Assembly (NCBI RefSeq): GCF_019219095.1
Contig: NZ_JAHUWH010000014.1
Coordinates: 62,001-126,000 of the forward strand
Reading direction: 5' to 3'
Origin: Acidovorax sp. sic0104
GTDB taxonomy: Bacteria; Pseudomonadota; Gammaproteobacteria; Burkholderiales; Burkholderiaceae_C
DNA: 64,000 bases
This document shows positions 47,973 through 57,367 of the stretch, one piece after another (the first letter of the stretch is position 1; every line of letters starts with the position of its first letter). Both the position numbers and the translations under genes were made by a program. The notes under the pieces were generated by a model, which saw nothing but the letters and a program-made list of their open reading frames with translations, was not told the origin of the DNA and made no database searches.

Positions 47973-48743
47973 CTAATGCGCTCCCTGCAGCTGGCCGTCG
48001 GTGGTGCCCATGTAGGCTTCCATCACCTGGGGGTTGCTCGACACTTCGGCGTACGGACCTTCGGCCAGCACGGCGCCGCGCTGCAGCACGGTGATGCGGT
48101 CAGCGATCGTGGAGACGACTTTCATGTTGTGTTCGACCATGAGGATGGTGCGCCCCGCAGACACTTTCTTGATGAGCTGCGTGACCCGGTCCACGTCCTC
48201 GTGGCCCATGCCCTGCGTGGGCTCGTCCAGCAGCATGAGCTCGGGCTCCATGGCCAGCGTGGTGGCGATCTCCAGGGCGCGCTTGCGGCCATAGGGCAGG
48301 TTCACCGTGACTTCATCGGCCATGTCGGTCAGGCCCACTTCGGCCAGCAACTGCATGGCCCGGTCATCGAGCTGGTGCAGGCTGCGCTCGCTGCGCCAGA
48401 AGTGAAACGACGTGCCGAGCTTGCGCTGCAGGCCCAGGCGCACGTTTTCGATCAGCGTGAGATGAGGGAACACGGCGGAGATCTGGAACGAGCGGATCAC
48501 CCCACGCCGCGCGATCTGCGCAGGCTGCTCGCGGGTGATGTCGTGCCCGTTGAACCGGATGGTGCCCGAGGTGGGTGTGAGGAACTTGGTCAGCAGGTTG
48601 AAGCAGGTGGTCTTGCCTGCACCATTGGGGCCAATCAGTGCATGGATGGAGCCGCGGCGCACGGCCAGGTTCACATCACTCACCGCGGTGAATCCCTTGA
48701 ACTCTTTGGTCAGGCTGTGGGTTTCGAGGATGACGTCGCTCAT
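47973..48743 (-). CDS. livG: ABC transporter ATP-binding protein LivG-like
   Basis: A 256-residue ATPase: Walker A IGPNGAGKTTCFN, Q-loop in RSFQISAVFPHLT, the LIV-type signature LPYGRKRALEIATTLA, Walker B LMLLDEPTQGMG and switch His in MVEHNMKVV. First gene of the transporter operon. The 240-base gap to livF holds a GC-rich repeat. No Shine-Dalgarno before the ATG at 48743. Confidence 0.93.
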   Translation of the reverse strand: MSDVILETHSLTKEFKGFTAVSDVNLAVRRGSIHALIGPNGAGKTTCFNLLTKFLTPTSGTIRFNGHDITREQPAQIARRGVIRSFQISAVFPHLTLIENVRLGLQRKLGTSFHFWRSERSLHQLDDRAMQLLAEVGLTDMADEVTVNLPYGRKRALEIATTLAMEPELMLLDEPTQGMGHEDVDRVTQLIKKVSAGRTILMVEHNMKVVSTIADRITVLQRGAVLAEGPYAEVSSNPQVMEAYMGTTDGQLQGAH

Positions 48744-49057
48744 TGCGCCAGGGTCGCTCCGTAAGGGGGCTGAGAAAGAAAGCCTGGCAGGCCAAGGCTC
48801 CCGTGCGTACGTTGTGTCGCCGTGCATCGTATGCCTGCTTACCCTGCGGTAGATACTGGGACTAATGCCTATGTATTTACGCCTAAGCGACGTCCCGGAT
48901 ACCGGGCCCGCAACTGCGGCACACGCCGGCACGGGCTGGCCGCCTCCAACAAGGGTGCCGGCTGGCGACAGCGGCCATCAGCACATCGCACCCACATGCC
49001 AGCGCTCCGCCAGACCGCGCAGACCCGGCGCCTCGCTGGCGCCCCTACACTTCGCCC
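48744..49057. other. Divergent intergenic region, livG and MsbA-like gene
   Basis: 314 bases without an ORF I can support. An AT-rich patch at about 48862-48890 (ACTAATGCCTATGTATTTACG) is the best candidate for the livG promoter; a short palindrome CCCGG-ATA-CCGGG follows at about 48896-48908. The right end holds the -10-like site of the exporter gene. Confidence 0.45.
49046..49051 (+). promoter_or_regulatory. -10-like TACACT six bases before the MsbA-like gene
   Basis: TACACT is followed by TCGCCC and the ATG at 49058, with no Shine-Dalgarno. Fits the leaderless pattern. Confidence 0.4.
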
Positions 49058-50872
49058 ATGGCAACCCCTACCTCATCGCCGGCACGCGGCGCGCCCCGCT
49101 CCCTTGGCGGCCTTCTCCCGTTTCTGAGGCCCTACCGAGGCCGCATCGCACTGTCGGTGGTGTTCCTGGTGCTCGCGGCCCTGGCCACGCTGGCGTTTCC
49201 GCTGGCGCTGCGCAACCTGGTGGATTCGGGCCTGGTCAGCACCGACAAGGGAGCGCAGACCATGGCGCTGCGCAACCACTTCGAGGCGCTGTTCGCCGTG
49301 GCCGTGGCGCTGGGCGTGTTCTCGGCGGCGCGCTTTTACATGGTGAGCTGGCTGGGCGAGCGCGTGACGGCCGACCTGCGCAATGCCGTGTACGGCCACG
49401 TGCTGCGGCAAAGCCCGCAGTTCTTCGAGACCACGCAGACGGGTGAAGTGCTTTCGCGGCTCACGGCCGACACGACGCTGGTGCAGACGGTCGTGGGCTC
49501 GTCGCTGTCGATGGGGCTTCGCAACGCCGTGATGGGGGTGGGCGCACTGGCCATGCTGGTCTGGACCAACCCGTACGTCATGTCGATCGTTCTGGCGGCC
49601 GTGGTGCTGGTGGTGCTGCCCACGATGTGGATCGGGCGGCGCGTGCGACGCCTGTCGCGCGACAGCCAGGACCGGGTGGCGGACTCGAGCGCTATCGCGG
49701 CCGAGGTGCTCAATGCCGTGCCGGTGGTGCAAAGCTACACGGCCGAGCCGCGCGAGACGCACCGCTTCATGCAGGCCACCGAGAACGCCTTTCAGGTCGC
49801 CATCACGCGCAGCCGGGCCCGGGCACTGCTTGTGGCCTTCATCATCGTGGCCAACGCAGCGCTGCTGCTGTGGGGGCTGTACCGTGGCACCGAGGCCGTG
49901 CTGGCCGGCAAGATGACCGCCGGGCACCTGGGACAGACCGTGGTCTACGTGATCCTGCTGGCGGGTGCCGTGGCCGTGCTGGGCGAGGTCTACGGCGACC
50001 TGCTGCGCGCCGCAGGCGCCACCGAGCGCCTGATGGAGCTGCTGTCCAGCCGATCCCCCGTGGCGGACCCCGCGGCCCCCCGGGAACTGCCGCTGTCGGG
50101 CCAGGGCCTGGCGGTGGAGTTCGACAACGTGCAGTTCCATTACCCGTCGCGGCCCGACCAGCCTGCGTTGCATGACTTTTCACTGCACCTGGCGCCTGGC
50201 GAGACCGTGGCGCTGGTGGGCGCCAGCGGCGCCGGCAAGACCACGGTGTTCCAGCTGCTGCAGCGCTTCTACGATGTGGACACCGGCCCGGACGGCCGCC
50301 CGGCGGGCCGGATACGCCTGAACGGCGTGGACATCCAGGACCTGCGGCTGGCCACGCTGCGCGCCAGCACAGGCACCGTGCCGCAGGACGCGGTGATCTT
50401 CTCGGCATCGGCGATGGAGAACATCCGCTATGGGCGCCCGGATGCCACCGACGAGGAGGTGATGGCCGCCACGCGCGCCGCGTTTGCGCACGACTTCCTG
50501 GTGGCCCTGCCCGAGGGCTACGCCACCTTTCTGGGCGAGCGCGGCGTGCGCCTGTCGGGCGGTCAGCGCCAACGCATCGCGATCGCGCGGGCCATGCTCA
50601 AGGACCCGCCCTTGCTGCTGCTGGACGAGGCCACCAGCGCGCTGGACGCAGAAAGCGAACGCATGGTGCAGGCCGCCCTGGACACCGCCATGCAACGCCA
50701 CACCGGTCGCCGCACGACCCTGGTCATCGCCCACCGCCTGGCCACCGTGCAGAACGCGGACCGGATCGTGGTGCTGGAGCACGGGCGGATCGTGGAGCAG
50801 GGAACACACACCGCCCTGCTCGCGCAAGGTGGCGTCTATGCGCGGCTGGCAGCCTTGCAGTTCACGGCCTGA
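49058..50872 (+). CDS. ABC exporter with fused permease and ATPase (MsbA-like, ABCB type)
   Basis: A 604-residue half-transporter acting as a homodimer in the inner membrane. Residues 20-320 form a six-span type IV exporter domain (LRPYRGRIALSVVFLVLAALATLAF at the start; FFETTQTGEVLSRLTADTTLVQ coupling helix). The ATPase has Walker A GASGAGKTTVFQLL, signature RLSGGQRQRIAIARAML, Walker B LLLLDEATSALD and switch His in AHRLATV. MsbA-like members flip lipids, but drug or peptide export is equally possible. The essential msbA cannot be assigned on sequence alone. Confidence 0.92.
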   Translation: MATPTSSPARGAPRSLGGLLPFLRPYRGRIALSVVFLVLAALATLAFPLALRNLVDSGLVSTDKGAQTMALRNHFEALFAVAVALGVFSAARFYMVSWLGERVTADLRNAVYGHVLRQSPQFFETTQTGEVLSRLTADTTLVQTVVGSSLSMGLRNAVMGVGALAMLVWTNPYVMSIVLAAVVLVVLPTMWIGRRVRRLSRDSQDRVADSSAIAAEVLNAVPVVQSYTAEPRETHRFMQATENAFQVAITRSRARALLVAFIIVANAALLLWGLYRGTEAVLAGKMTAGHLGQTVVYVILLAGAVAVLGEVYGDLLRAAGATERLMELLSSRSPVADPAAPRELPLSGQGLAVEFDNVQFHYPSRPDQPALHDFSLHLAPGETVALVGASGAGKTTVFQLLQRFYDVDTGPDGRPAGRIRLNGVDIQDLRLATLRASTGTVPQDAVIFSASAMENIRYGRPDATDEEVMAATRAAFAHDFLVALPEGYATFLGERGVRLSGGQRQRIAIARAMLKDPPLLLLDEATSALDAESERMVQAALDTAMQRHTGRRTTLVIAHRLATVQNADRIVVLEHGRIVEQGTHTALLAQGGVYARLAALQFTA

Positions 50873-50896
50873 CCACGGGGCGGCGCCAGGCACAAC

Positions 50897-50960
50897 GCTA
50901 CTGAATTTATAGCTTTCAGCGTTTGCTGCTCAAGCTTCGGCGGCCAAAATAGCCCAAAAA
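50897..50960 (+). repeat. GATAGCT/AGCGCTT-family repeat after the MsbA-like gene
   Basis: GCTACTGAATTTATAGCTTTC, AGCGTTTGCTGCTCAAGC, GGCCAAAATAGCCCAAAA. The hairpin is degenerate. Intergenic, 25 bases past the stop. Confidence 0.75.
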
Positions 50961-51065
50961 CCAGCCCACTACAGGCCGTGAGTCTGGCTGAACGACACCG
51001 ACAGCGGTGGAGATACGGCGACGGCGACTGTGAAGCGAACCCGCTCGCTGCGGCAGCCCGCTACG

Positions 51066-51575
51066 CTACTGCAGGGTTTCCTTGGCGGCGGCAGGCAGAG
51101 GCAGCGGCATCACCGCAATGCCTTCTTCCAGCAGTTGCACCGCTTCATGGGGCGTGGCCTGGCCGCGGATGGCGCGCTCCTCGACCTCGCCATGGTGCAT
51201 GCGCCGCGCTTCCTGCGCAAACCGCGAACCCACGTCCTCGGTGTTGGCGACGACCTTGCGGGCCAGCTCCAGCCAGGCGGCCTGCAGGGCCGGAGGCAGC
51301 ATGCCCGCGTCGATGGGGGCTGCGTCGGACGGCGCCATCGAGCCTGCCTGCGCGCTTCTGGCAAGAGCCGATCCCGATGCTGCGGGTGGTGTTGCCGCAG
51401 GTTCCCGCGCGCCAAGGTTCAGGCGCGGCGCGCTCAGGCGCTTTTCGATGCGGTCGTCCGCGCACATCGGGCACTGCACCAGGCTGCGCTCCCGTTGGCT
51501 CTGAAAATCGTCCTCCGACGCGAACCAGCCTTCAAAGACATGGCCATGGCGGCATTGGAGATCAAGCACCTTCAT
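51066..51575 (-). CDS. DUF1178 family protein
   Basis: A 169-residue protein of DUF1178 with an N-terminal zinc-ribbon-like segment: LDLQCRHGHVFEGWFASEDDF, then VQCPMCADDRIEKRLSAPRL, giving C-H and CxxC pairs. An Ala/Pro/Ser-rich middle (about 55-90) leads to a conserved helical C-terminus (ALQAAWLELARKVVANTEDVGSRFAQEARRMHHGE). Function unknown. It follows the nuo operon and DUF2818, as is usual in Burkholderiales; a NUDIX gene often found between them is absent. Confidence 0.88.
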   Translation of the reverse strand: MKVLDLQCRHGHVFEGWFASEDDFQSQRERSLVQCPMCADDRIEKRLSAPRLNLGAREPAATPPAASGSALARSAQAGSMAPSDAAPIDAGMLPPALQAAWLELARKVVANTEDVGSRFAQEARRMHHGEVEERAIRGQATPHEAVQLLEEGIAVMPLPLPAAAKETLQ

Positions 51576-51640
51576 GATGATGAAAGCAATGGCAGCAGAC
51601 GGAACGGAACCGGGATCTGGATGCTATCGGTACCGCTGAA

Positions 51641-51946
51641 TCAGCCGTGGCGCCGCAGCAGGTAGCGGTAGACGAAGCCCGGGAAGGCGAGCGTCAGGAA
51701 CAGGGTGCCGGTGATGGCGTAGAACTCCCATCCCTGCGGCGCGATCTGCCCGGCACGGCGCTCCAGCAGCAGCGCAAGCCCGCCCACCATGAAGTACATC
51801 AGGACCAGCTCGGCCACCCGACCCGCCAGGGGCTTGTGCTGCGGGGCGGCAGGCCCCACCACCAGCCAGCGATGATTCACGAAAGGCAGGTTCGCGGCGA
51901 TGAGCGCCGCGATGATGACCAGCCAGACCGACCCGGTAAGAGACAC
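51641..51946 (-). CDS. DUF2818 family membrane protein
   Basis: A 101-residue inner-membrane protein with three predicted spans (about 5-20, 43-62 and 75-95). DUF2818 genes occur almost always just after nuoN in beta-proteobacteria, here 34 bases downstream of it, so an accessory or assembly role for complex I is a reasonable guess, not shown. Conserved NLPFVNHRW near the first span and FPGFVYRYLLRRHG at the end. Confidence 0.85.
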   Translation of the reverse strand: MSLTGSVWLVIIAALIAANLPFVNHRWLVVGPAAPQHKPLAGRVAELVLMYFMVGGLALLLERRAGQIAPQGWEFYAITGTLFLTLAFPGFVYRYLLRRHG

Positions 51947-51980
51947 GGTGCGAAGAATCAGGCGCGAAACGAGCGGGCGC

Positions 51981-53474
51981 TCAGGTCGCCAGGGCGCGAA
52001 CCACAGCGTCGGCGCACAGGGCCATCAAGCCGCCGGGCAGCAAGCCCAGCACCAGCAGCAGTGCACCGTTGAGCGTCAGTACCACGCGCACATCGGCAGG
52101 AGCCGACACGCTGGAGGCCGTGAGGGGTGCGTCGAAGTACATGACCTTGACGACGCGAAGGTAGTAGAAGGCACCAATGAGCGACATGATCACGGCGAAG
52201 ACGGCCATGGCGATGTACAGGGTCTGGCCCGAGGCCACCAGCGCCTGCAGCACGGCGAGCTTGGCGTAGAAGCCCACCAACGGAGGAATGCCCGCCATGG
52301 AGAACAGGCACACGGCCATGATGCCGGCGTAGAGCGGGCTGCGTTGGTTGAGGCCGGCAAAGTCCGAGATCTCTTCGCTCTCGAAACCTTCGCGGGCCAG
52401 CAGCAGGATAACGCCGAAGGCGGCCAGCGTGGTCAGCACGTAGGTCACCACGTAGAACATCGAGGCGCTGTAGGCATTCTCGACAGCGGTGGCATCCACA
52501 TTGCCGTTGACCACACCCGACATCAGGCCCAGCAGCACGAAGCCCATCTGCGAAATGGTGGAGTACGCCAACATGCGCTTGAGGTTGGTCTGCGCGATGG
52601 CGGCCAGATTGCCCACCAGCAGCGAGCCGATGGCCAGCACCGCCAGCATCTGCTGCCAGTCGATCGCCAGCGGCAGCAGGCCGTCCACCAGCAGGCGGAT
52701 GGTGATGGCAAACGCCGCCAGCTTGGGCGCGCCGCCGATCATCAGCGTGACGGCCGTGGGGGCGCCCTGGTACACATCGGGAATCCACATGTGGAAAGGC
52801 ACTACGCCCAGCTTGAAGGCCAGACCGGCTACCACGAACACGAGGCCGAACACCAGCACCTGGTGGCGGATCTGGCCGGAATTGACGGCCTTGAAGACCT
52901 GGCCGATATCGAGCGAGCCCGTGGCGCCATAGATCATCGACAGGCCATACAGCAGGAAACCGCTGGCCATGGCACCGAGCACGAAGTACTTCATGGCCGC
53001 TTCGGTGGCGGTGGCGTTGTCGCGGCGCAGGGCCACGAGCGCGTAGCTCGACAGGGTGAGCAGTTCCAGGCCCAGGTAGATCACGAGGAAGTTGTTGCCC
53101 GAGATCATGATGAACATGCCCAGGAGCGCGAACATCGACAGCGTGAACATCTCGCCGCCGCGCATCATGCCGCGGTCTGCGGCATAGGGCCGTGCGTAGA
53201 CCAGGGTGATCATCATCGCCACGGTGGCAAAGCACTTGAGCCAGTTGCCCATGGCATCGCTCACGACCATGTTGCCAAAGCCGTAGAAGGTATTGCCGCT
53301 GCTGGCATACATGGCCTGCAGGGCCGCAACCACGGCCAGTGTGAGCATGGTCAGCACGTACGTGCCGGTGCGGCGGGCGCTGTGCACGCCCAGGTCGACC
53401 AGCGCGATCACGCAGGCCATCGTCAACAGCACGATTTCAGGGTAAATCGCAAGCCAGCTGATGTTGTCAATCAT
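51981..53474 (-). CDS. nuoN: NADH-quinone oxidoreductase subunit N
   Basis: Antiporter-like subunit of complex I, in the membrane arm next to NuoK. The 497-residue protein has about 14 spans; LELLTLSSYALVALRRDNATATEAAMKYFVLGAMASGFLLYG carries the conserved Glu and Lys, and FKLGVVPFHMWIPDVYQGAPTAVT is the second proton-channel signature. Starts 13 bases after nuoM. Confidence 0.96.
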   Translation of the reverse strand: MIDNISWLAIYPEIVLLTMACVIALVDLGVHSARRTGTYVLTMLTLAVVAALQAMYASSGNTFYGFGNMVVSDAMGNWLKCFATVAMMITLVYARPYAADRGMMRGGEMFTLSMFALLGMFIMISGNNFLVIYLGLELLTLSSYALVALRRDNATATEAAMKYFVLGAMASGFLLYGLSMIYGATGSLDIGQVFKAVNSGQIRHQVLVFGLVFVVAGLAFKLGVVPFHMWIPDVYQGAPTAVTLMIGGAPKLAAFAITIRLLVDGLLPLAIDWQQMLAVLAIGSLLVGNLAAIAQTNLKRMLAYSTISQMGFVLLGLMSGVVNGNVDATAVENAYSASMFYVVTYVLTTLAAFGVILLLAREGFESEEISDFAGLNQRSPLYAGIMAVCLFSMAGIPPLVGFYAKLAVLQALVASGQTLYIAMAVFAVIMSLIGAFYYLRVVKVMYFDAPLTASSVSAPADVRVVLTLNGALLLVLGLLPGGLMALCADAVVRALAT

Positions 53475-53487
53475 CTTCTTGAATCTC

Positions 53488-54963
53488 TCAGTTCAGCTTG
53501 GACAGCGCAACGTGCTTGAGCAGTTCCGCCACCGAGGTGTCCATCACGTCCGTGAACGGGCGGGGATACAGGCCCATGGCCAGCACGGCGATGCCCAGCA
53601 CGGCCAGTACCAGGAACTCACGGCTGTCGATATCGGTCAGGCCCTTGACGTTGTCATTGGCCACGGGGCCCAGGTAAACGCGCTTGAACATCCACAGCGT
53701 GTAGGCGGCACCGAAGATCAGTGCAGTGGCCGAGGCCAGGCCGATCCAGAAGTTGGCCTTGGTCGCACCCAGGATCACCATCCACTCGCCCACGAATCCG
53801 GCCGTGCCCGGCAGGCCGCAATTGGCCATGGCGAACAGCAGCGCAAAGGCCGTGAAGTTGGGCATGGTGTTGACCACGCCACCGTAGGCTGCGATTTCAC
53901 GCGAATGCACGCGGTCGTAGAGCACGCCGATGGACAGGAACATCGCGCCCGACACGAAGCCGTGGGCAATCATCTGCACCAGGCCGCCTGAGACGCCCAG
54001 GTCGTTGAAGATGAAGAAGCCCAGGGTCACGAAGCCCATGTGCGCCACGGACGAATACGCCACCAGCTTCTTCATGTCCTTCTGGACCATGGCCACCAGA
54101 CCCACGTAGATCACCGCGATCAGCGACAGCGCGATCATCAGCCAGGCCCATTCGCGCGATGCGTCTGGCGCGATGGGCATGGAGAACCGCAGGAAACCGT
54201 AGGCCCCCAGCTTCAGCATGATGGCCGCCAGCACGGCGGAGCCGCCCGTGGGCGCCTCCACGTGCACGTCGGGCAGCCAGGTGTGTACCGGCCACATCGG
54301 CACCTTGACCGCGAAGGCTGCGAAGAAGGCGAAGAACAGCAGGGTCTGCGCACGGCCGCTCAGGGGCAGTTGGTGCCAGGTGGCGATGTCGAAGCTGCCG
54401 CCCGACTGGTTGTACAGATAGATCAGCGCGATCAGCATCAGGAGGGAGCCGAGCAGCGTGTACAGGAAGAACTTGAACGCCGCGTAGATCTTGTTCGGAC
54501 CGCCCCAGATGCCGATGATCAGGTACATCGGGATCAGCGTGGCCTCGAAGAACACGTAGAACAGCATGCCGTCCAGGGCCGTGAACACGCCAATCATGAG
54601 ACCGGAGAGGATCAGGAACGCGCCCATGTACTGGTTCACGCGTTCGGTGATGGACTCCCACGAGGCAATCACCACGATCACGGTGATGAAAGCGGTCAGC
54701 GGGACGAACCAGAACGAGATGCCGTCCACGCCCAGGTGGTAGTGCACGTTGAAGCGTTCGATCCAGGTCGCCTTTTCGACGAACTGCATCGCGGCGGTAC
54801 CAAGCTTGAAACCCTCGTACAGCGGCAGCGTCACCACGAAGCCGATCAGGGCGCCGACCAGCGCCAGCCAGCGCACCGCGCGGGCGTGCTCATCCCGCCC
54901 AATGGCCAGCAGCAGCACACCGAAGGCGATCGGTGCCCAGATTGCAAGACTCAACAGACCCAT
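53488..54963 (-). CDS. nuoM: NADH-quinone oxidoreductase subunit M
   Basis: Antiporter-like proton-pumping subunit, 491 residues, about 14 spans. YVFFEATLIPMYLIIGIWGG holds the key Glu, YTLLGSLLMLIALIYLY follows, and KVPMWPVHTWLPDVHVEAPTGGSAVLAAIMLKLGAYGFLR is the diagnostic segment. Begins 12 bases after nuoL. Confidence 0.96.
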   Translation of the reverse strand: MGLLSLAIWAPIAFGVLLLAIGRDEHARAVRWLALVGALIGFVVTLPLYEGFKLGTAAMQFVEKATWIERFNVHYHLGVDGISFWFVPLTAFITVIVVIASWESITERVNQYMGAFLILSGLMIGVFTALDGMLFYVFFEATLIPMYLIIGIWGGPNKIYAAFKFFLYTLLGSLLMLIALIYLYNQSGGSFDIATWHQLPLSGRAQTLLFFAFFAAFAVKVPMWPVHTWLPDVHVEAPTGGSAVLAAIMLKLGAYGFLRFSMPIAPDASREWAWLMIALSLIAVIYVGLVAMVQKDMKKLVAYSSVAHMGFVTLGFFIFNDLGVSGGLVQMIAHGFVSGAMFLSIGVLYDRVHSREIAAYGGVVNTMPNFTAFALLFAMANCGLPGTAGFVGEWMVILGATKANFWIGLASATALIFGAAYTLWMFKRVYLGPVANDNVKGLTDIDSREFLVLAVLGIAVLAMGLYPRPFTDVMDTSVAELLKHVALSKLN

Positions 54964-54975
54964 TTGTTGTTTTCC

Positions 54976-57027
54976 TTATTTGATGAGCTGCAAGAAAGCG
55001 TCGCCCCAGACGAACCAGGTCATCAGCGCGAAGACACCCAGGATCATCACCAGCGCGTAGTGGAAGATGAAGCCGGATTGCATCCAGCGCACCACGCCGG
55101 AAACACCGCGCACGACCTTCCAAGAACCGTTCACCAGCGCACCGTCGATGATGGCCTGATCGCCCACCTTCCACAGGCCCACGCCCAGGGCGCGCGCGCC
55201 GCGCGCCAGGATGTTCTCGTTGATCCAGTCCAGGTAGTACTTGTTCTCGAACAGCGTGTAGATGGGCATGCAGATGCGCTTGATCGCAGCAGGCAATGCA
55301 GGGTTGACCATGTACATGTAGTACGACAGAGCCACGCCGGCCGCTGCCAGCCAGAAAGGCGCCGTCTGCAGGCCATGCACGGCCATGGCGACGGGGCCGT
55401 GGAAGATTTCGGCCAGCTTGGACATCGCGGGGTGCTTGGCGGCGTCGACAAAGATCACGTCCTTGAAGAAGTCGCCGAACAGCATGGGCTGGATGAACAT
55501 GAAGCCCACCACCACCGACGGAATGGCCAGCAAGACCAGTGGCACGGTCACGACCCAGGGGGATTCGTGCGGCTCGTGGTGGTCGTCATGGCCGTGGCCA
55601 TGGTGGTCGTCGTGGTGCGCATCGTGGTGCGCGTCCGGGTTCTGGTCGAAGCGCTCCTTGCCGTGAAAGACAAGGAAGTACATGCGGAACGAATAGAACG
55701 CCGTGATGAACACGCCGGCGAGCACCGCAAAGTGCGCGAAGTGCGCCGCCGGCAGGTGGCTGAAGTGCACGGCCTCGATGATGCTGTCCTTGGAATAGAA
55801 ACCCGAGAACAGGGGCGTGCCGATCAGTGCGAGCGAGCCCAGCAGCGAGGTGATCCAGGTGATGGGCATGTACTTGCGCACGCCGCCCATCCAGCGGATG
55901 TCCTGGTTGTGGTGCATGCCCATGATGACCGAGCCGGCACCCAGGAACAGCAGCGCCTTGAAGAACGCGTGGGTCATCAGGTGGAACACGGCGACCGAAT
56001 AGGCCGAAGCGCCCAGGGCCACGGTCATGTAGCCCAGCTGCGACAGCGTGGAATACGCCACCACCCGCTTGATGTCGTTCTGGATGATGCCCAGGAAGCC
56101 CATGAACAGCGCGGTGATGGAGCCGATGATCAGGATGAAATTGAGCGCGGTGTCCGACAACTCGAACAGCGGCGACATGCGCGACACCATGAAGATGCCG
56201 GCGGTCACCATGGTGGCCGCGTGGATCAGCGCCGAGATGGGGGTCGGGCCTTCCATCGAGTCGGGCAGCCACACGTGCAGCGGGAACTGTGCAGACTTAC
56301 CCATGGCGCCGATGAACAGGCAGATACAGATCACGGTGATCAGCATCCAGTCGGTGCCGGGGAAAGGCAGGCCACCCAGCTCGCCGGCCTTGGCGAAGAT
56401 CTCGCTGTAGTTCAACGTGCCGGTATAGGCTGCGATCAAACCGATGCCCAGGATGAAGCCGAAGTCGCCCACGCGGTTGACCAGGAAGGCTTTCATGTTG
56501 GCGAAAATCGCCGTGGGCTTGTTGAACCAGAAACCGATCAGCAGGTAGGACACGAGGCCCACGGCTTCCCAGCCGAAGAACAGCTGCAGCAGGTTGTTGC
56601 TCATGACCAGCATGAGCATGGAGAACGTGAACAGCGAGATGTAGGCGAAGAAGCGGTTGTAGCCGTCATCCTCTTCCATGTAGCCGATGGTGTAGATGTG
56701 CACCATCAGCGACACGAAGGTCACCACCACCATCATCATCGCGGTGAGGCTGTCGATCAGGAAGCCCACTTCCATCTTCAGGCCGCCCACCACCATCCAG
56801 GTGTAGAGCGTCTCGTTGAAGCGCGCACCATCCAGCGCCACGCTCTTGAGCGTCATAGCGGACAGAATGAAAGCGACGAGCACGCCCAGGATGGTCAGGG
56901 TGTGCGAGAGGCGGCGGCCGATCCAGTTGCCACCGAAGGTCGTGCCGAATATGCCGGCCAGCACGGCGCCCGCCAGCGGGGCCAGCGGCACGGCCAGGAG
57001 CGTTGAAGCAGAGAGGGTTTGACTCAT
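54976..57027 (-). CDS. nuoL: NADH-quinone oxidoreductase subunit L
   Basis: Largest antiporter-like subunit, at the far end of the membrane arm and holding the lateral helix. The 683-residue product starts at ATG 57027 (MSQTLSASTLLAV). Signatures: FFGWEAVGLVSYLLIGFWF, KSAQFPLHVWLPDSMEGPTPISALIHAATMVTAGIFMV and DIKRVVAYSTLSQLGYM. A His/Asp-rich cytoplasmic loop (DAHHDAHHDDHHGHGHDDHH) before the C-terminal spans is notable and could bind metal, or simply be a hydrophilic linker. Confidence 0.97.
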   Translation of the reverse strand: MSQTLSASTLLAVPLAPLAGAVLAGIFGTTFGGNWIGRRLSHTLTILGVLVAFILSAMTLKSVALDGARFNETLYTWMVVGGLKMEVGFLIDSLTAMMMVVVTFVSLMVHIYTIGYMEEDDGYNRFFAYISLFTFSMLMLVMSNNLLQLFFGWEAVGLVSYLLIGFWFNKPTAIFANMKAFLVNRVGDFGFILGIGLIAAYTGTLNYSEIFAKAGELGGLPFPGTDWMLITVICICLFIGAMGKSAQFPLHVWLPDSMEGPTPISALIHAATMVTAGIFMVSRMSPLFELSDTALNFILIIGSITALFMGFLGIIQNDIKRVVAYSTLSQLGYMTVALGASAYSVAVFHLMTHAFFKALLFLGAGSVIMGMHHNQDIRWMGGVRKYMPITWITSLLGSLALIGTPLFSGFYSKDSIIEAVHFSHLPAAHFAHFAVLAGVFITAFYSFRMYFLVFHGKERFDQNPDAHHDAHHDDHHGHGHDDHHEPHESPWVVTVPLVLLAIPSVVVGFMFIQPMLFGDFFKDVIFVDAAKHPAMSKLAEIFHGPVAMAVHGLQTAPFWLAAAGVALSYYMYMVNPALPAAIKRICMPIYTLFENKYYLDWINENILARGARALGVGLWKVGDQAIIDGALVNGSWKVVRGVSGVVRWMQSGFIFHYALVMILGVFALMTWFVWGDAFLQLIK

Positions 57028-57058
57028 TCTTGAGAACCTTGGGAATGCTGGTGACCCA

Positions 57059-57367
57059 TCAACCCTTGAGGGTGTTGAGGTCTTCCGCGTTGATGCTGGA
57101 CTTGTTGCGGAACAGGAGCACCAGGATGGCCAGGCCAATGGCCGACTCGGCAGCTGCCACGGTCAGGATGAAGAACACGAACACCTGTCCGTGCATATCA
57201 CCCAGGTAGTGCGAAAACGCCACGAAGTTCATGTTGACCGCCAGCAGCATCAGCTCGATCGCCATCAGCAGCACGATCAGGTTCTTGCGGTTCAGGAAGA
57301 TGCCGATCACGGCCAGCGCGAACAGCATCGCGCCCAGCGAGAGGAAATGGCCCAAAGTCAATGTCAT
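57059..57367 (-). CDS. nuoK: NADH-quinone oxidoreductase subunit K
   Basis: A 102-residue membrane subunit with three spans. [27 protein letters not shown] holds the conserved Glu of the proton path, with a second Glu in [18 protein letters not shown]. Its ATG overlaps the nuoJ stop by four bases. Confidence 0.96.
   Translation of the reverse strand: MTLTLGHFLSLGAMLFALAVIGIFLNRKNLIVLLMAIELMLLAVNMNFVAFSHYLGDMHGQVFVFFILTVAAAESAIGLAILVLLFRNKSSINAEDLNTLKG

Noticed and set aside
54040-57006. 988-codon open frame antisense to nuoM and nuoL
   Set aside because: Same GC-rich shadow effect; product is mostly His, Arg, Gln and Asp and has no recognisable fold.
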